Below are positions 35,276-47,183 of a stretch of DNA of 64,000 nt, piece by piece. Below the pieces are notes generated by a model, which searched no databases, was not told the origin of the DNA, and saw nothing but the letters and a program-made list of their open reading frames with translations. Each line of letters opens with the position of its first letter. Within the stretch, counting starts at the first letter, position 1. Location of the stretch: positions 992,001 to 1,056,000 of the forward strand of contig JACONQ010000017.1 in NCBI GenBank assembly GCA_014281115.1, written 5' to 3'. The DNA comes from Laburnicola sp. R22_1 (taxonomy: Eukaryota; Ascomycota; Dothideomycetes; Pleosporales; Didymosphaeriaceae). Position numbers and translations under genes: made by a program.

Positions 35276-37240
35276 TCACGTCGTGCGCTTCTCTTTGTCT
35301 TTGCGAAAAATGCCAGTCAGGAAGTTGCGCACGGTTTCACTTTTACGTCGTTCATCCCTTTCTTTCTTCTCCGTTTTGGCTTTCGACTTGTCCCGGGTCT
35401 TTGATTGTTCCTCCTTCCGTTTGGCTTTCTTCTTCCTGTCGTTGTCAACCACTAAGCTAGTTGGACGTGGCTTCAGACTTCTGCCATTGGCAACGCCAGA
35501 ATCCCATAGGCCAGCTGTAGGCACGGGATCGTACGCTGACCGTGCCTTCTTAGTCCTCGAATCCGACAATGTAGGTGAGGGTAATGGGTGACCTGGCGTT
35601 ATCGGAGGCTCAAGTGACAGTATGGGCGAGAGTGGGCTGCTGTCACTGGACAGCGTAGGCGGGGGCAGTAGAGTCAGTTCCTTGACGCGCATAATCTCGG
35701 TGCTCCGTTTACTCTGGCGCTCTTCATCAGTCTCCCGTAAAATCTGGTCTTCTAGAGCGAGGCCGAAGCGCTTTCTGAGGCTGCCATTCCTGAAAATATC
35801 CGCGTTGCCGGTGGAATTCGAACGGCGAGAGCGGGTTTTCACCGGTGAGGAGGCTGGAGAGCCTGCTTCAGAGGAATTGCTGTGTAAAAACTGCGTATGC
35901 GTTCGGATGATGCGGGAAAGACTGCGCTTGTTGTCATCTATTGTAGAAACAGGAGAGGCGGAACGAGGGGTATCGATAGTTGGCATGGAAACGGTACGGC
36001 CATTGTTCATCCCGAGGGGACTTGAGGTGGCCAGTGGAGGGGCCGCGGTCCCTTTTGTATAGAAATAGGCCGGTGACCAGTTCTCACAAAACGCGACCCA
36101 TACACCAGATGTGACAATGAAGTCTCTGAGTGCATCATCCGTCTCAATCGGAAGCTGGCCATCCTTGTTGTCCATGAAAGAGTCCATGTCGATACTGGAC
36201 GGTGTCGCTGTGGGAGTGGAAAGAGCCGAGGAAGGTACATTGGGTGTGGCTGGGGAAGTCGCGGAGGGCATCATGTATGAGTCGCTGACTTCGATACGAT
36301 CACGGGTCATGGTGGCAATAATAGGATGTCGGCGAGAGTTCGCACTGATGGTACTGAAGGTGAACTTGCGATCAGCAGATATGGGCGTGGCCTGGGCGGT
36401 GTGCGACATGGAACTCTGGTGACGAAGATGAGGCGGCTTCGCTACCCAACGTGATTTCAACACGAGTCCATGGTCGTCGGTATGGGTGAACTCGTATCCG
36501 CCATTGGGTGTTCTCGTAACTTCCCAAGACTGTCCGGATGCCATGAGCACATGGGTTTTGCTAACACCGCCTTTGTCTTCCTTGCCGGGACATACAACGC
36601 CCACGACTTCCCTCGAGCCAAAACGCTCCTCGTCCGACTTCTCCTCCTCATTGCTCTGGTACTCTTCCGCTCTCAAGATGAGCACATCGGAGGCCGTCAA
36701 CGACTTGCCGCGGAAAGTGCGGACCTTGCAGCGAGTGGAGAAGGGGATGAGGATGGTATAGGGAATGACTTCGTAGACGGGCTTCGGTCGGCGCGAGGCA
36801 ATGACTTGGTGGAGCTGCAGGATGACCTTGGGGCGGATGTGCAGCTTGCCCCGGCGGTGCGGCGGCTGGGCGAGCTTGTAGGTGGTCTTCGGCCGCACGG
36901 TACGCTTCCGCGATTTCTCGCCGGTCGAGGTGCCGCTGCTGGTGGAGGCGCGGCGGGAGTGGCTAGCAGAGTCGGGCGCGGCGGGATCGTTGTTCATGGG
37001 AGGGTCCGTCTCCAGGGCGGGGGTGGTGGTGGTGCAGGCGGTGCTGGCGGTGCTGGCGGTGCTGCCTGGCTGTTCCGTGTTGCCGCCCTTGAGACGGAGA
37101 GGCGTGAGGCCCTGCTGGCGCAGGAGCGAGCCGAGAATGGAAAGAGGCATCTGGACGGCCGGGCAGGCGCAATCCACGGCCCAGGGTGGAAGGCGCGGCG
37201 GAGCGTGGTAGTGGTCGGCAGCCAGCATGTCCAGATGCAT
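35276..37240 (-). CDS. Uncharacterised basic, Ser/Pro-rich fungal protein
   Basis: A single exon of 654 residues from the first in-frame ATG at 37240 (MHLDMLAADHYHAPPR). The open frame runs slightly further up to a splice-like site (CTGACTGCCATTGCAG, ending at about 37267), so a leader intron with a GTAAGT donor near 37437 is likely. A compact region at about residues 130-270 looks folded: TYKLAQPPHRRGKLHIRPKV, then YEVIPYTILIPFS and SWEVTRTPNGGYEFTHTDDH. The rest is Ser/Thr/Pro-rich and probably disordered, with a Lys/Arg-rich end that may act as nuclear localisation signal (KKKAKRKEEQSKTRDKSKAK). No signal peptide or membrane helix. I do not recognise a named family. Confidence 0.72.
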   Translation of the reverse strand: MHLDMLAADHYHAPPRLPPWAVDCACPAVQMPLSILGSLLRQQGLTPLRLKGGNTEQPGSTASTASTACTTTTPALETDPPMNNDPAAPDSASHSRRASTSSGTSTGEKSRKRTVRPKTTYKLAQPPHRRGKLHIRPKVILQLHQVIASRRPKPVYEVIPYTILIPFSTRCKVRTFRGKSLTASDVLILRAEEYQSNEEEKSDEERFGSREVVGVVCPGKEDKGGVSKTHVLMASGQSWEVTRTPNGGYEFTHTDDHGLVLKSRWVAKPPHLRHQSSMSHTAQATPISADRKFTFSTISANSRRHPIIATMTRDRIEVSDSYMMPSATSPATPNVPSSALSTPTATPSSIDMDSFMDNKDGQLPIETDDALRDFIVTSGVWVAFCENWSPAYFYTKGTAAPPLATSSPLGMNNGRTVSMPTIDTPRSASPVSTIDDNKRSLSRIIRTHTQFLHSNSSEAGSPASSPVKTRSRRSNSTGNADIFRNGSLRKRFGLALEDQILRETDEERQSKRSTEIMRVKELTLLPPPTLSSDSSPLSPILSLEPPITPGHPLPSPTLSDSRTKKARSAYDPVPTAGLWDSGVANGRSLKPRPTSLVVDNDRKKKAKRKEEQSKTRDKSKAKTEKKERDERRKSETVRNFLTGIFRKDKEKRTT

Positions 37241-38676
37241 GGCTATGCGCCCGAGGTCGACCAGCTGCAATGGCAGTCAGCACACGGACAGGACATGGTG
37301 ATATGTACGACCAGCAGAGGCCGGCCTGGCCAAGGGGGGCGGCATGGCCTTTGAAGAGGAGCAGCGGCTGTGCGCGCGCTGAGGTTCTGGTTCGGGGTTC
37401 GGGTGGTAGTAGCACGCAGGGCTGAAGGCTGAAGCAACTTACCAGCCACAGCTACTCTTCTTGTGCCTTGTTTCAATACGAGTGTTTTCTTTCCAACGCC
37501 CAGCGGGCAGCGTGTGCATGATATGAACAGAGGGAACAGCCCCTCACCGAAGCACGCTCCTTGTCCGCCTTCTTTGTCCGCTGCCTCGTTGACCGGTGAT
37601 TTCAACTCTCCGTCGATCGCTAAACAAACATCACTAAACAAACCAGCCAGATCCAGGACAGCCTATAGCATTCACATTGTCCGTGCATACTGCCGGTAGA
37701 GGCACGCTCCTTGTCCGCTGCCTCGTTGACCGGTGATTTAAACTCTCCGTCGATCACGAAACGAACCAGCCGGATCCGGGACACCCCATGGCATAATGCC
37801 ATTCACATTGTCCTGATCGGGCCGTCGTTGTTTGTTTGAAGACGCCTTGTGGCTCCACCCTCGCACTCCATGCCCATGCCTTGTGGCTCGGTGCATGCCT
37901 AGGTGCATACTGCCGGTACGTACCTACTTCGTGAAGGTACAACAAGTCATCGCGACTCCACGGCCGATTCTTCGCGCAGCCATGGAGATTGGTGTGAGAC
38001 CAGGACAGTCCTAGTGCTCGACAAAGGGTTTGAGCACGACGCCGTGTCCGCTTCCGCTGCTTCCGATGAAGGTGGTAGCCAGCGGACCGTCTGCTGACGC
38101 TCCTCCAGAGTCCAGCTGCATCTGTGCATCGCAACCCAGAGGAGCGGGATCCGGATCCGGAGAGGCTGCGGGTCCACTCGTGTGCGCGTATTCGTCTGCG
38201 GCCGTACCCGGCGTAAATGCAGCCGCCATTCGCGGACTTTGACATCGAGGCCTTGTATCCACCCACTGCCAGTTTCGCTATAGCGTGGCAATAGCTGTCA
38301 GACGTCAAAAGTCCCGCCTGCGGAGTGACAACCGGAGTGACACGACCGGCTTCGCCCTCAGCCACTGTTGAAGCCAAAGCGGACCGGTGTGGCCGCTAGC
38401 AGCTACACAGAGTACGAGTTGCGCCGTCACCACATCGCGCCGTCACCACATCACACCGTCATCCACCACCTCCACCGCCAACACCACAAGCCAGGTGTGC
38501 ATCAATCCTGCAAGGCAGTGCAAGCCCCGCATTGTTGTACCTTTTGACCAGCTGAAGCAGCCTATTGCATCGACATCCTTCCTTTTTACGCATCCAAGCT
38601 TACCCACGCAGCAAAGTCAGACTGAGCTCAGCTCATGCTTGTCAGCAACTCGTGACAGCAACAATCCCTCGCAAGC
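37241..38676. other. Divergent intergenic region with tandem duplication
   Basis: 1.4 kb between divergent genes, holding the probable leader intron of the minus-strand gene (about 37438-37268), a diverged tandem duplication and GC-rich frames on the minus strand (37754-38377). Those frames have no recognisable motif and I do not call them as genes. Confidence 0.4.
37552..37813. repeat. Diverged tandem duplication
   Basis: Copy 1 (37552-37682) and copy 2 (37702-37813) share GCACGCTCCTTGTCCGC, the block CCTCGTTGACCGGTGATTT, ACTCTCCGTCGATC and CATTCACATTGTCC. Many differences are transitions, such as AGATCCAGGAC against GGATCCGGGAC. The phrase TGCATACTGCCGGTA recurs at 37685 and again at about 37903. 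Confidence 0.8.
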
Positions 38677-40930
38677 ATGCCTGATGTTGGCCACCAACAG
38701 TCTCAAATGGTCGCTCACAAGCGCGAGTCTGATCATGTCTCTCCGGTTGGGCGCCTAGTCCGCTGGTTCAAAGAGAATGGGGGCGAGCTCAGCCCCGACG
38801 TCGACGTAGTCTATAGCAATACGAGCGGCTACCACTGTCGAGCTGCAAGGCATCTGAGCTCATCGATTGTGGCCAAATGCCCTCTCAGCCTCACGCTATC
38901 TTACCTGAACCTCGACCATGCACAATCAACGGTGCCTCACGTCGAGAGCCCGCTTGTGAAATGTTTGGGCCATATACCGAACAATGTATTGACCTATTTC
39001 CTCTTGGTCGAGCAACGGATTCGTTCCGACCAAGACCGTCTGCACTGGTACCCATATGTTGCCTGTCTTCCAGATCCAGCGTCTATGACCACCCCGCTTT
39101 GGTTCAGCGATGAGGATATGCAATGCCTCGCCGGTACCAATCTCGCGCGGGAAACCAAGGTTAAGCTGCACCAACTCACCAGGGAGTGGGAACAAGCAAT
39201 GGAAGTCATGAAAAGGGTTGGTGTGGATGCGGGAATTTTTAGCTTGTAAGTCTTGTCATACTACACGTGAGAGGCCCGGAGTCATCAGTTCGCAGCGGTA
39301 TCGAGTATATGCAACAGACATGGCCTACAATGTGATACTCTTGGCTAAGCGCCATATTGGGATCTCGCTACCAATACTGCATCTATCAACAGTCGTAAAT
39401 GCGACATCTGGTGGAAGTGTCGCCTTCAGATTCAAGGTCGGTTACTGCAATGCGCAAATACTCAGTCGCCTTTTACGTCTCTGTTCCTTCAACTGCTCAA
39501 TTAGCCCAAGTGTTGCGCATTAGTGAAGGTCTCTACTAACTGACCACAGTGAATGGTTCCGCTGGGCGGCGACGATCATCTCTTCGCGAGCCTTTATATC
39601 CACTCACATACTGCCAGATAACGAGACATTCCCAATTCTTTTCCCAGTGGTGGACATCCTGAACCATTCGCCGACGGCCAAGGTCGAATGGGATTTCCAC
39701 CCACTCCAGGATTTCACACTCAAGGTTCTCAGCCACGAAGACATTGCACCAGGAGAGGAAATATTCAATAACTATGCTCCTAAACAAAACGATGAGCTGC
39801 TTCTTGGCTACGGCTTCTGCGTCCCCGATAACCCCGTAGAGCAATTCGCGATCAAGATGCTTTTACCACCACCAGTTGAACAGGTCGCAAGAAGCATGGG
39901 GTTGTTTGAATCGAACCACGTACCTTTCGGAATGTCGCACTCGTTTCTTTCACCCAATTCAGAGGAAGAGCCGCAGTATATGCGTCCACGGGGACATCCG
40001 TTCGGGCAGTACCAAAATGACGTGCCGTTTCTGCGAGGAATCCCCCCTTCCATCGTGCATATGTTCTACATCAGAGCTCTGATGAATCTTAACATGCATC
40101 CCAATAACGTCAACGCAACTCGCCCAGCATCTAGAATCGTTCTCGAAGTTTTACTTTTGTTGTACGAAGCAATCGATCAAAGAAGCCACAGTTTCCTACT
40201 CTCGCATGCGCCTCGCGGGACACTTGTCAACGACAAGCAAAAATATGCAATCATCTATCGCGATGGTCAAGCAAAGATCATTCATAATGTTCGCCACCAA
40301 CTCAAAACTGTCCTCGACAAGCGCAGAGTCATCACAGCGATGCCGCCCAGAGAACCAGCCATCGTTTCTACCGCAGAAGCCCTGATCGCTTTGGTGGCTG
40401 AACTCCCCGATAACGCTTCGCACTTCAAGAACGCCCTTCAGCAGCAGTACGGCGTCGACGTATCGGACTGGACGCAGTACGGAGCAGACATAGCATGCTT
40501 GGAGGCAGGTGAAGGACCAGCGGAGCTCTCAGTCTGGAAGCTCTTGCTATGCCTCTTCGCATTCCTCCATTCCCAAGGAATAAAGAACGATGGTGTCATA
40601 CATGGCTGGACGCGCGCGCTCATTGAACAACATCCGCTTCCGACCGAAGCTGTGGAAATGGACGCGGAGCTCTTGCAGGACTTTATCCTCGGAGCGCAAG
40701 GGCGCGCGGCCGATATCGAAATCGCGTATACATGGGCGGATGAGGTTGTGGACAAGTACGCTTTTCCGCTCGTTGAGGAGGCGGGTGGGAAGGAGGTGCA
40801 GAGGATTTGCATGTATATGCGGCCTGGGAGTGAGGATGGGGGTGGCGGTGAGGGGTGGGTTTATGAGGATGTGTGTGGAAGCTTGATGGAGGAAGTTGCA
40901 GGTGTAGTAGTTAGTGCTTGGCTCGAGTAG
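38677..40930 (+). CDS. SET-domain methyltransferase, Rubisco-LSMT/SETD-like
   Basis: Probable lysine N-methyltransferase acting on a non-histone protein. Two exons, 38677-39245 and 39550-40930, give 649 residues. The splice joins GIFSF to EWFRWAATIISSRAFISTHI. The split SET core is visible: the N-terminal part starts GRLVRWFKENGGELS; the cofactor motif is PVVDILNHSPTAKVEWDF (N228, H229, S230); the catalytic Tyr265 lies in IFNNYAPKQNDELLLGYGF. A helical substrate-binding domain fills the C-terminal half, as in LSMT/SETD3/SETD6 and yeast Rkm proteins. The intron is 304 nt, much longer than any other in this window. The substrate cannot be told from sequence. Confidence 0.87.
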
Positions 40931-41442
40931 AAGATGTTGGGCTTCGATGTCAAGAGTCCTGCTGTAATCTTTTAACGTGCTAGTAGGGTGCGTTCTTCCA
41001 GCCCAACTGAAAAATGCATATACGACGACAGCAGTACAATGGCCACACGACCAAATGTCGAACCAGGCAGTTCTCGCAGTCAGAAATTCTCACAGGGTCA
41101 TCTTATCTGTAACAGCAATACTATTAAGAACTTCTCCTTCTGCGTACCGTTTCCCCTCTTATTAACCCTGTCGCAGCTGTCCCTCGAACATCTGGCCCAA
41201 TGTAAAACACACCCCTGCCTCTAAGCGCACGCGGACCGACGTGATATATAACACTCTCCTCTCACCTCGTATATAACAACACACTCATACTCCCATCATT
41301 AACACACAGGTATCCCACCATACAAACACACCACACCAATCTCGCAGTTCAAACCTCGAGTCCCACCTTTCGATTTCCACGCATCTGAACAAGGTTCTAT
41401 TACTTCGCGTTGCTCCACAGCAGTGAGTGGTGTGGTGAGTTT
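40931..41442. other. Intergenic, downstream of the SET gene
   Basis: Presumed 3' UTR followed by C- and A-rich DNA; no gene is supported. Confidence 0.4.
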
Positions 41443-41534
41443 AAGGCTAGGAGGTAGATAGGGGCGTGGGAGATAGGTAGGTAGCTAGGGTTTTGAACGG
41501 GTATACACGTTTGATATATTGCACCCATCGGTAC
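41443..41534 (+). repeat. Dispersed direct repeat, left copy
   Basis: About 92 bp containing GGTAGATAGGGGCGTGGGAG, TAGCTAGGGTTTTGAA and TATATTGCACCCAT. A same-strand copy lies at 54310-54396. Confidence 0.88.
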
Positions 41535-41579
41535 TAAAGACGTGTTGTATTAGCTAGATCCCCCTTCCCTACAATTAAT

Positions 41580-41700
41580 CTGTGGCGTTATGTAATCCTA
41601 GGCTAGCTATTTAACTAACTACTATATTACGTAATTAGTAATTTCTTTAATAACTGAGAACCGTTAGGTTCTGCTTGGGCAAAAGCATGCTAATGCGTAA
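41580..41700. mobile_element. Fragment sharing a terminus with the 32.1-kb block
   Basis: Starts TGTGGCGTTATGTAATCC, close to the start of the block at 32098. It contains ATTACGTAATTAGTAATTTC, the reverse complement of sequence at the other end of that block. It looks like a short remnant of the same element type. Confidence 0.5.
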
Positions 41701-41820
41701 CCTGAGGTGATATCGTGTGACCTCTAGCTATAGGCGCGTCACACCTTAGCAAGTTCGCTTTCGGTGTTAGCAATTTTGCCGACGCGTGTGTAGCCGTAAA
41801 AGTGTTGCAGTCAGCTGTTT

Positions 41821-41940
41821 CGCCATCAAAAGTATTGAACATCTTCGTCGTGTGGAGATTCTAACCAAGGTCGAGTCCGCACCATACACGGAGAGGAGTA
41901 AAACAGGAGGCACTAAAACCCAGTACGCCATCAAAAGTAT
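41821..41940 (+). repeat. Dispersed repeat, copy B, in a 15-bp direct repeat
   Basis: CGCCATCAAAAGTAT occurs exactly at 41821-41835 and 41926-41940. The 90 bp between match the first part of copies A and C but keep the C residues those copies have lost (CTAACCAAGG, GTCCGCACC, AAACAGG). Copy B is therefore the least mutated and closest to the ancestral sequence. Confidence 0.88.
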
Positions 41941-42587
41941 ATCGTACCAATCACCGCACAGCGGAGAGCGCGGCGGGGGTGGCGTTGCCAAACCGATAAG
42001 TTAGGACAGCCACGAGAGCATTCCCATGGGGATTTGTTACCCTCAACGTCCTAAAGAGCTTTACCTAGTGTCACCGTCACAACCCACCCGTAGTGGACCT
42101 ACGGTATCCGGAACATGTGATACCTGATTGGCCCGATTCGCACCATTTAACCCGCCACTAACTTTCATGCGCAAGGTGAACCGAAGTGGGATCATGAATC
42201 GCTGCCTCGATATGCTCCAAGTTGCGAAGATCAAAAGTAAGAGTCTACCCGCTATAATAGAATGAAAGGTGTTCACAATGCAGACTAAATAGCCCCAGGA
42301 GAACACCACTTAATCTTCCTCGTAGAGCCTGATGGCGTGATTTCCCATCTGGTACGTGCGCGGCCTATTGCCTCGTCGTAATGGAATGACGAGTGATCGC
42401 GTGAGCTCTATCTCAATAAGGTGATGCCGCTCTAGAAGACGAATGAATCCGAGAACACGATGACAAACAATATCCTGATATAATTTGAACTAGTCAAACA
42501 GCGCAAAACTATAAGTTTGACTGACCTACCCATCCATCTACTGGAGGTAGAAGTCACACAATCCGAGAACCAGTTAACAAAGCAACC
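41941..42587. other. Promoter side of the small orphan gene
   Basis: Normal composition. No gene is seen; it presumably includes the promoter of the gene starting at 42588. Confidence 0.4.
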
Positions 42588-43193
42588 ATGCCAGAACAAG
42601 ACAGCCTTTTTGTCGTCAAACGCACTATTCTCGACCCGAATAACCCTACAGGGTTGACCTTCAACATTACTCTCCCCGCAACGTTCACCGATCTTCAAGC
42701 TGCAAAGGCGGAAGCTAAGGCCCTGCTCTCCAAAGAAGGATACGATACCGACTTCTTCACACCGTATGAAGTGAAGAGCGATCCATCAGACTGGAAGCAC
42801 GGCGACGGCGTCATCGTGTTTGCAAAAGCCCCGTCTGGAGAGGAGTTCAAAGTCGAAATCGACACGGTGCCAAACTCGGCGGGATTGCAATCAGATGCCA
42901 CCGGCAAGATCCAGCAGCCACTCTATCACCTTCTTCAAACTATCGTCGAATATGACGACGACAGATCAGGGTCAGAGCGCTACACAATTGTCGAAGGCAC
43001 GTACGCGGATCGGAAACAGGCTCACGACCAAGCGTTACGGGTCCTGCTGGATGCCGACATGAAGAGAGAGGACTTTGTCGAGTACGACGAGTATATTGAC
43101 GGCACTGAAGGACCTTTTGGACCGGATGTTATTGTGCACGCGGTTAAAGAGGGTGGTGAGAACGTGCTGGTGTCGGTGATCGCGGATCATTAG
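42588..43193 (+). CDS. Uncharacterised 201-residue protein with two similar halves
   Basis: An intronless frame with the start ATG in CAACCATGCC context. The protein is acidic, cytosolic-looking, with no signal peptide, membrane helix or Cys. The two halves align in order. The first has FVVKRTILDP, then AEAKALLSKEGYDTDFFTPY, then HGDGVIVFAKAPSGEEFKVE. The second has LLQTIVEYDD, then DQALRVLLDADMKREDFVEY, then GPDVIVHAVKEGGENVLVSV. Each half is about 90-100 residues, suggesting an internal duplication of a small alpha/beta domain. I know no family name. The gene sits between transposon fragments but keeps normal codon use, so it looks functional. Confidence 0.72.
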   Translation: MPEQDSLFVVKRTILDPNNPTGLTFNITLPATFTDLQAAKAEAKALLSKEGYDTDFFTPYEVKSDPSDWKHGDGVIVFAKAPSGEEFKVEIDTVPNSAGLQSDATGKIQQPLYHLLQTIVEYDDDRSGSERYTIVEGTYADRKQAHDQALRVLLDADMKREDFVEYDEYIDGTEGPFGPDVIVHAVKEGGENVLVSVIADH

Positions 43194-43914
43194 GCCACGG
43201 ACGAGTGGGTGTCACATTGTACACGGCGGCTTTCTGGGTTCAAGATTTTTCTTGCTATGCGTCCACTTCACGTTCTAATAATTAATTGAATAAGTTCCGA
43301 TATATCTCGTCTCTGATGTTGCACAACTGCCTTGTGCCATCTATGCGGCGCGCTAATATCAGTGCCCTAGCCATGGGACCTCATCGAGGATCTATCCTTC
43401 ACTTTTGCCTCATCGCATAGTAATCCAAGCTTCGGATATGCTGAAAGCTGTGGTTGGGAACGGTCGGCGCTGAAAAGGCCAATCGGCCTGCCATGAATAC
43501 GTCTAGGCCTTTCATGTGCAGCAGGGTGTGGGGTTCACCGATCGCTCCGACTCCCAAGCATCCGCGGGCCGTCTTCTCAATAGTAACCTACAAGTGGTAT
43601 ATCGCCACTAGCAGCAGGAAGGACTGCCGATCCGCTCCAGCTACATCCTTTTGTGCTAGTATAATTCAACGGTGCCGCTTGTCGCGGCTAAGCTCTGCTC
43701 TGCTAGCAACAGTTATATATAGGTACGCTAGTTGCCTTACTAATATTCTATAGTTAAGCTTAATAGTTTATATTAAGCTATTTATATAGCTACTTATTAA
43801 AGGGCCTAAAGCGCTAAATAGCTAGTTAATTTTTAGCCTTATTGTAAGTATTCTTATATTTAGTTTAATTTTTAGTTAGTATTAGTATAGTATCTATTTA
43901 TATAATCAGATAGT
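43194..43914. other. Transition into AT-rich repeat DNA
   Basis: The first 450 bases have normal composition without a gene. From about 43700 the sequence becomes AT-rich and stop-laden, an older element remnant into which the gypsy element seems to have inserted. Confidence 0.45.
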
Positions 43915-44113
43915 TAAAGTTATTATAGATCTATAGCGGCACCTAGTTTAGAATCTAGAATAACGTTAATTTGGCGCTAGGTCTAATTCGGCCACTAGCG
44001 CGATAGTACCTATAAGGTGTTGCTTTTTTATCTATCTACTTAGTATAGTAGTATTTTATATACTAGAAATTAACTTACTTTTATCTTAACTATTATAGGC
44101 CTAAACCCTTATA
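43915..44113 (+). repeat. 5' LTR of the gypsy element
   Basis: Matches the 3' LTR from ATCTATAGCGGCACCTAG to TTATAGGCCTAAA. About 18 differences over about 195 bp, mostly transitions. Exact ends are uncertain by a few bases because the terminal TG/CA have decayed. Confidence 0.85.
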
Positions 44114-44271
44114 CTATACTACTATTACTTTTTTTAGAATTTTAGCTATAATAGACTTACTACTAGAGTGCTAGTAAATTAAAAATTACGTATTAATAAA
44201 TTAGATAATTATTATAATAATATAATAGGTCTAAAAGTAGAGCATAGTAGTATACATATAGATTAGGTTAC

Positions 44272-44495
<224 letters not shown>

Positions 44496-47183
44496 TATAT
44501 AAAAACTTAATAACTAAAAATATATTCTCTTTTAGGCTTAGTTAGTAAAGAAAGACTATAGAGAGTAAGTAGATAGTAGGGCTAAATATATAGATTAACG
44601 CGTATATTACTATAAAATATCTATAGTAAGTACACTACTTAAAGAAAACCTAGTCTTTTTACTACTATATTAGTATATAATATTTTATAGTAATAGTAGT
44701 AATATTTAGAATAAGCTAGTAGAATAGATATTTGTAAAAATTTAGCTAATAACTTTATTATAGCTTTGTCTAAGGCGTAAAATTATATTTTACTTAAAAC
44801 TACTAACCTTTTATATTACTATAGTATAGATTCTAATTATTCTCGCCTGAGTAGTAAATATAATAAGTATAGACAACTCTGCATATCTTTATTGCCTATG
44901 CCTAGAAAATTTTATTCTAATACTCTAACTCCTTAACCTTTAACTAGAACTATGAACAATCTTAAGAACTTTATACCCTCTTTTGTAAAGACGTTTGCCT
45001 AATAATAGAAATAAGTAAATATATAAGAATCTATAATAATTGCTAGTAATTTACAATCTTAATTACAACCTATTATTCTAGCTCTAAACTTGTACGCCTA
45101 ATTAGCGCTTTAAGGCCCTAATATTTAGTGTACTTAACTTTTCTAAAATTTATCTTAATACTTTAATACCTCTACTAATATTATTAATAATATATTCAAT
45201 GTGTTAAAATTAGTAAGACAGCGTAATAAACTCTGCGAAGGTCGCTAAGTTACTATTTAGACGCCGCAGAAATCCCCTAACCGTAGCTACTAATCTAAGA
45301 GAGACTAGAGATTTTCTGCCTTCTTGTGTTTAAAATCTAATAGCTATAGCCTAGGCAATTTATAGATACCTAAGAAGGCGTTACTTTTATAAATTTGTTT
45401 TAAATTTTCGCCTCCTCTTACGCGTAATAAATAATAACGTATCTTTTTAAGGACTTTAAACCTATTTATAAAAGCCTATAGGCCTATTAATAATAAAGAA
45501 GAGCTGGGCTATAATATAGAGGTCTAATATAAGAATGCTTAAGAAGAATAGATAGAAAAGATATTTTAACTAACTAATATAGCTAAGTTTATAGAAGACG
45601 TATAAGCTTATCCTAATACCTAATTTAATATTATTATAAAGTGTGCTAAGTCTGGCAAGTAACTAGCTAAGAAACTCTCTTAGCTTAATACACTAGAGGT
45701 TACATTTTAGTAGTTACAAAACGTCTATAATGTGGCTAGCAGTACTAATCTAGAAGCTTATAAGCAATTGCAATAAGCTTATAATGCTTTATTAGATGTC
45801 TATTATTAGTAAGGCGCAGACTTAGCTACTACTAAGAAGGACTTTAAAGATATATAAACTTGCGTTTAATAGGTTACCTAAGTTAGATAAGAACTATAGG
45901 CAAAGTATAATAATACTATTAAAGCAAATAAAAACGCTTTTGTAGAGCTTTATAACCTTAAGACTAATTTATTAGTATACTATTTAAGACGCTTAATAGT
46001 CTAAAGAAGAATTTTAATAACTATAAGGATATGCTTAGCAGTTTAAGTATTAAGCGTAGATGGCTAAACAAGCTGTGTACGCTACTAAAAACAAACTTAG
46101 ATTTCTAAGAACTCAGACGCGCTTATTATATAATATATTAGAATGTGGTTAACCTCTTCTATATAACTAGTTTAATAAATTACTAACTCCTTATAAGCAT
46201 AGATGTGCGCGTTTTCCGTAATAAGATATCTATACCCTAAATAGTAACTCTACTCTTAATTACTATTCTACTAGTATAATATATAGTCGCTTTATATAAA
46301 CGTAACTTACTAAAGAACCTTTTTATAATAATCTTTATAACTACCACGACTATTATAATAAGTGTAAAGATATATATAACTAACGCGACTAACGTAAAGA
46401 TTAGGACTAATACAATAACTAAGACTAGCGCGATAATAACTATGAATATTAGGAGACTTAAGACCCGCGTGATAAGCAACCCTTTAGCGCCTTCTATATA
46501 TTAGTTGGGACTACTAGCGGCTTGTATTATAAGACCCTAGAAATAGAGTTCTTTAGTAGTAAAGATAAGAAGAATTATAAGCATTAGCAAATTACTATAG
46601 TTAATAAGGCAATTACACTTCTGTTAGAGAAATATAAAGTCTATTATATTTGCCATTTTATTAAAGATAACATCTAGAACCTTGTCTATTTAATTCTAAG
46701 TTTGATTAATATATTAGAAAATCTGCTAAAGCCCTTAGATAAGATCTATATGTATTATAATCGGATTGTAGAAGCTAAATAAAAGCTTTATAATAATATG
46801 TTGTAATAGAAGTGTGGCGAAATGTTTGCGTAGGGGTAAGGGTGATTTCTCTCTATTATTAACTTGCTTTCTATGGACGAGATAAGTAAAGTTTAATATG
46901 CCTAACGTCTTATAGACAGCTGTCTTGCCCGCTAAACTTTGTCTAGTTTAATACTAAATAAGAGCTTAATGGCCTTCCTAGCCTGCGTATATTAACTTCA
47001 CTAGTATAATTTGGATATTAATAGTTAATTATATTTGGGACCTAAGAAGTTAATAATATTATCTAGTAAAGACACTAGCTGTAAGTGTTCCCTAAGTGAC
47101 TATTTCTTAGCGCGAAAGGATAGGGCCCTCTGAGCACTTACTCGTAAATAAACAACTAAGGAACGTAATTATATAAGTAAACT

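Noticed and set aside
37754..38377. 207-codon minus-strand frame upstream of the SET gene
   Set aside because: High Arg/Ser/Gly content, competing frames on both strands, and no recognisable motif or conserved splice.
46237..46479. An 80-codon Ile/Val-rich minus-strand frame
   Set aside because: It lies antisense to the gypsy gag region and consists of AT-biased codons; a composition artefact.
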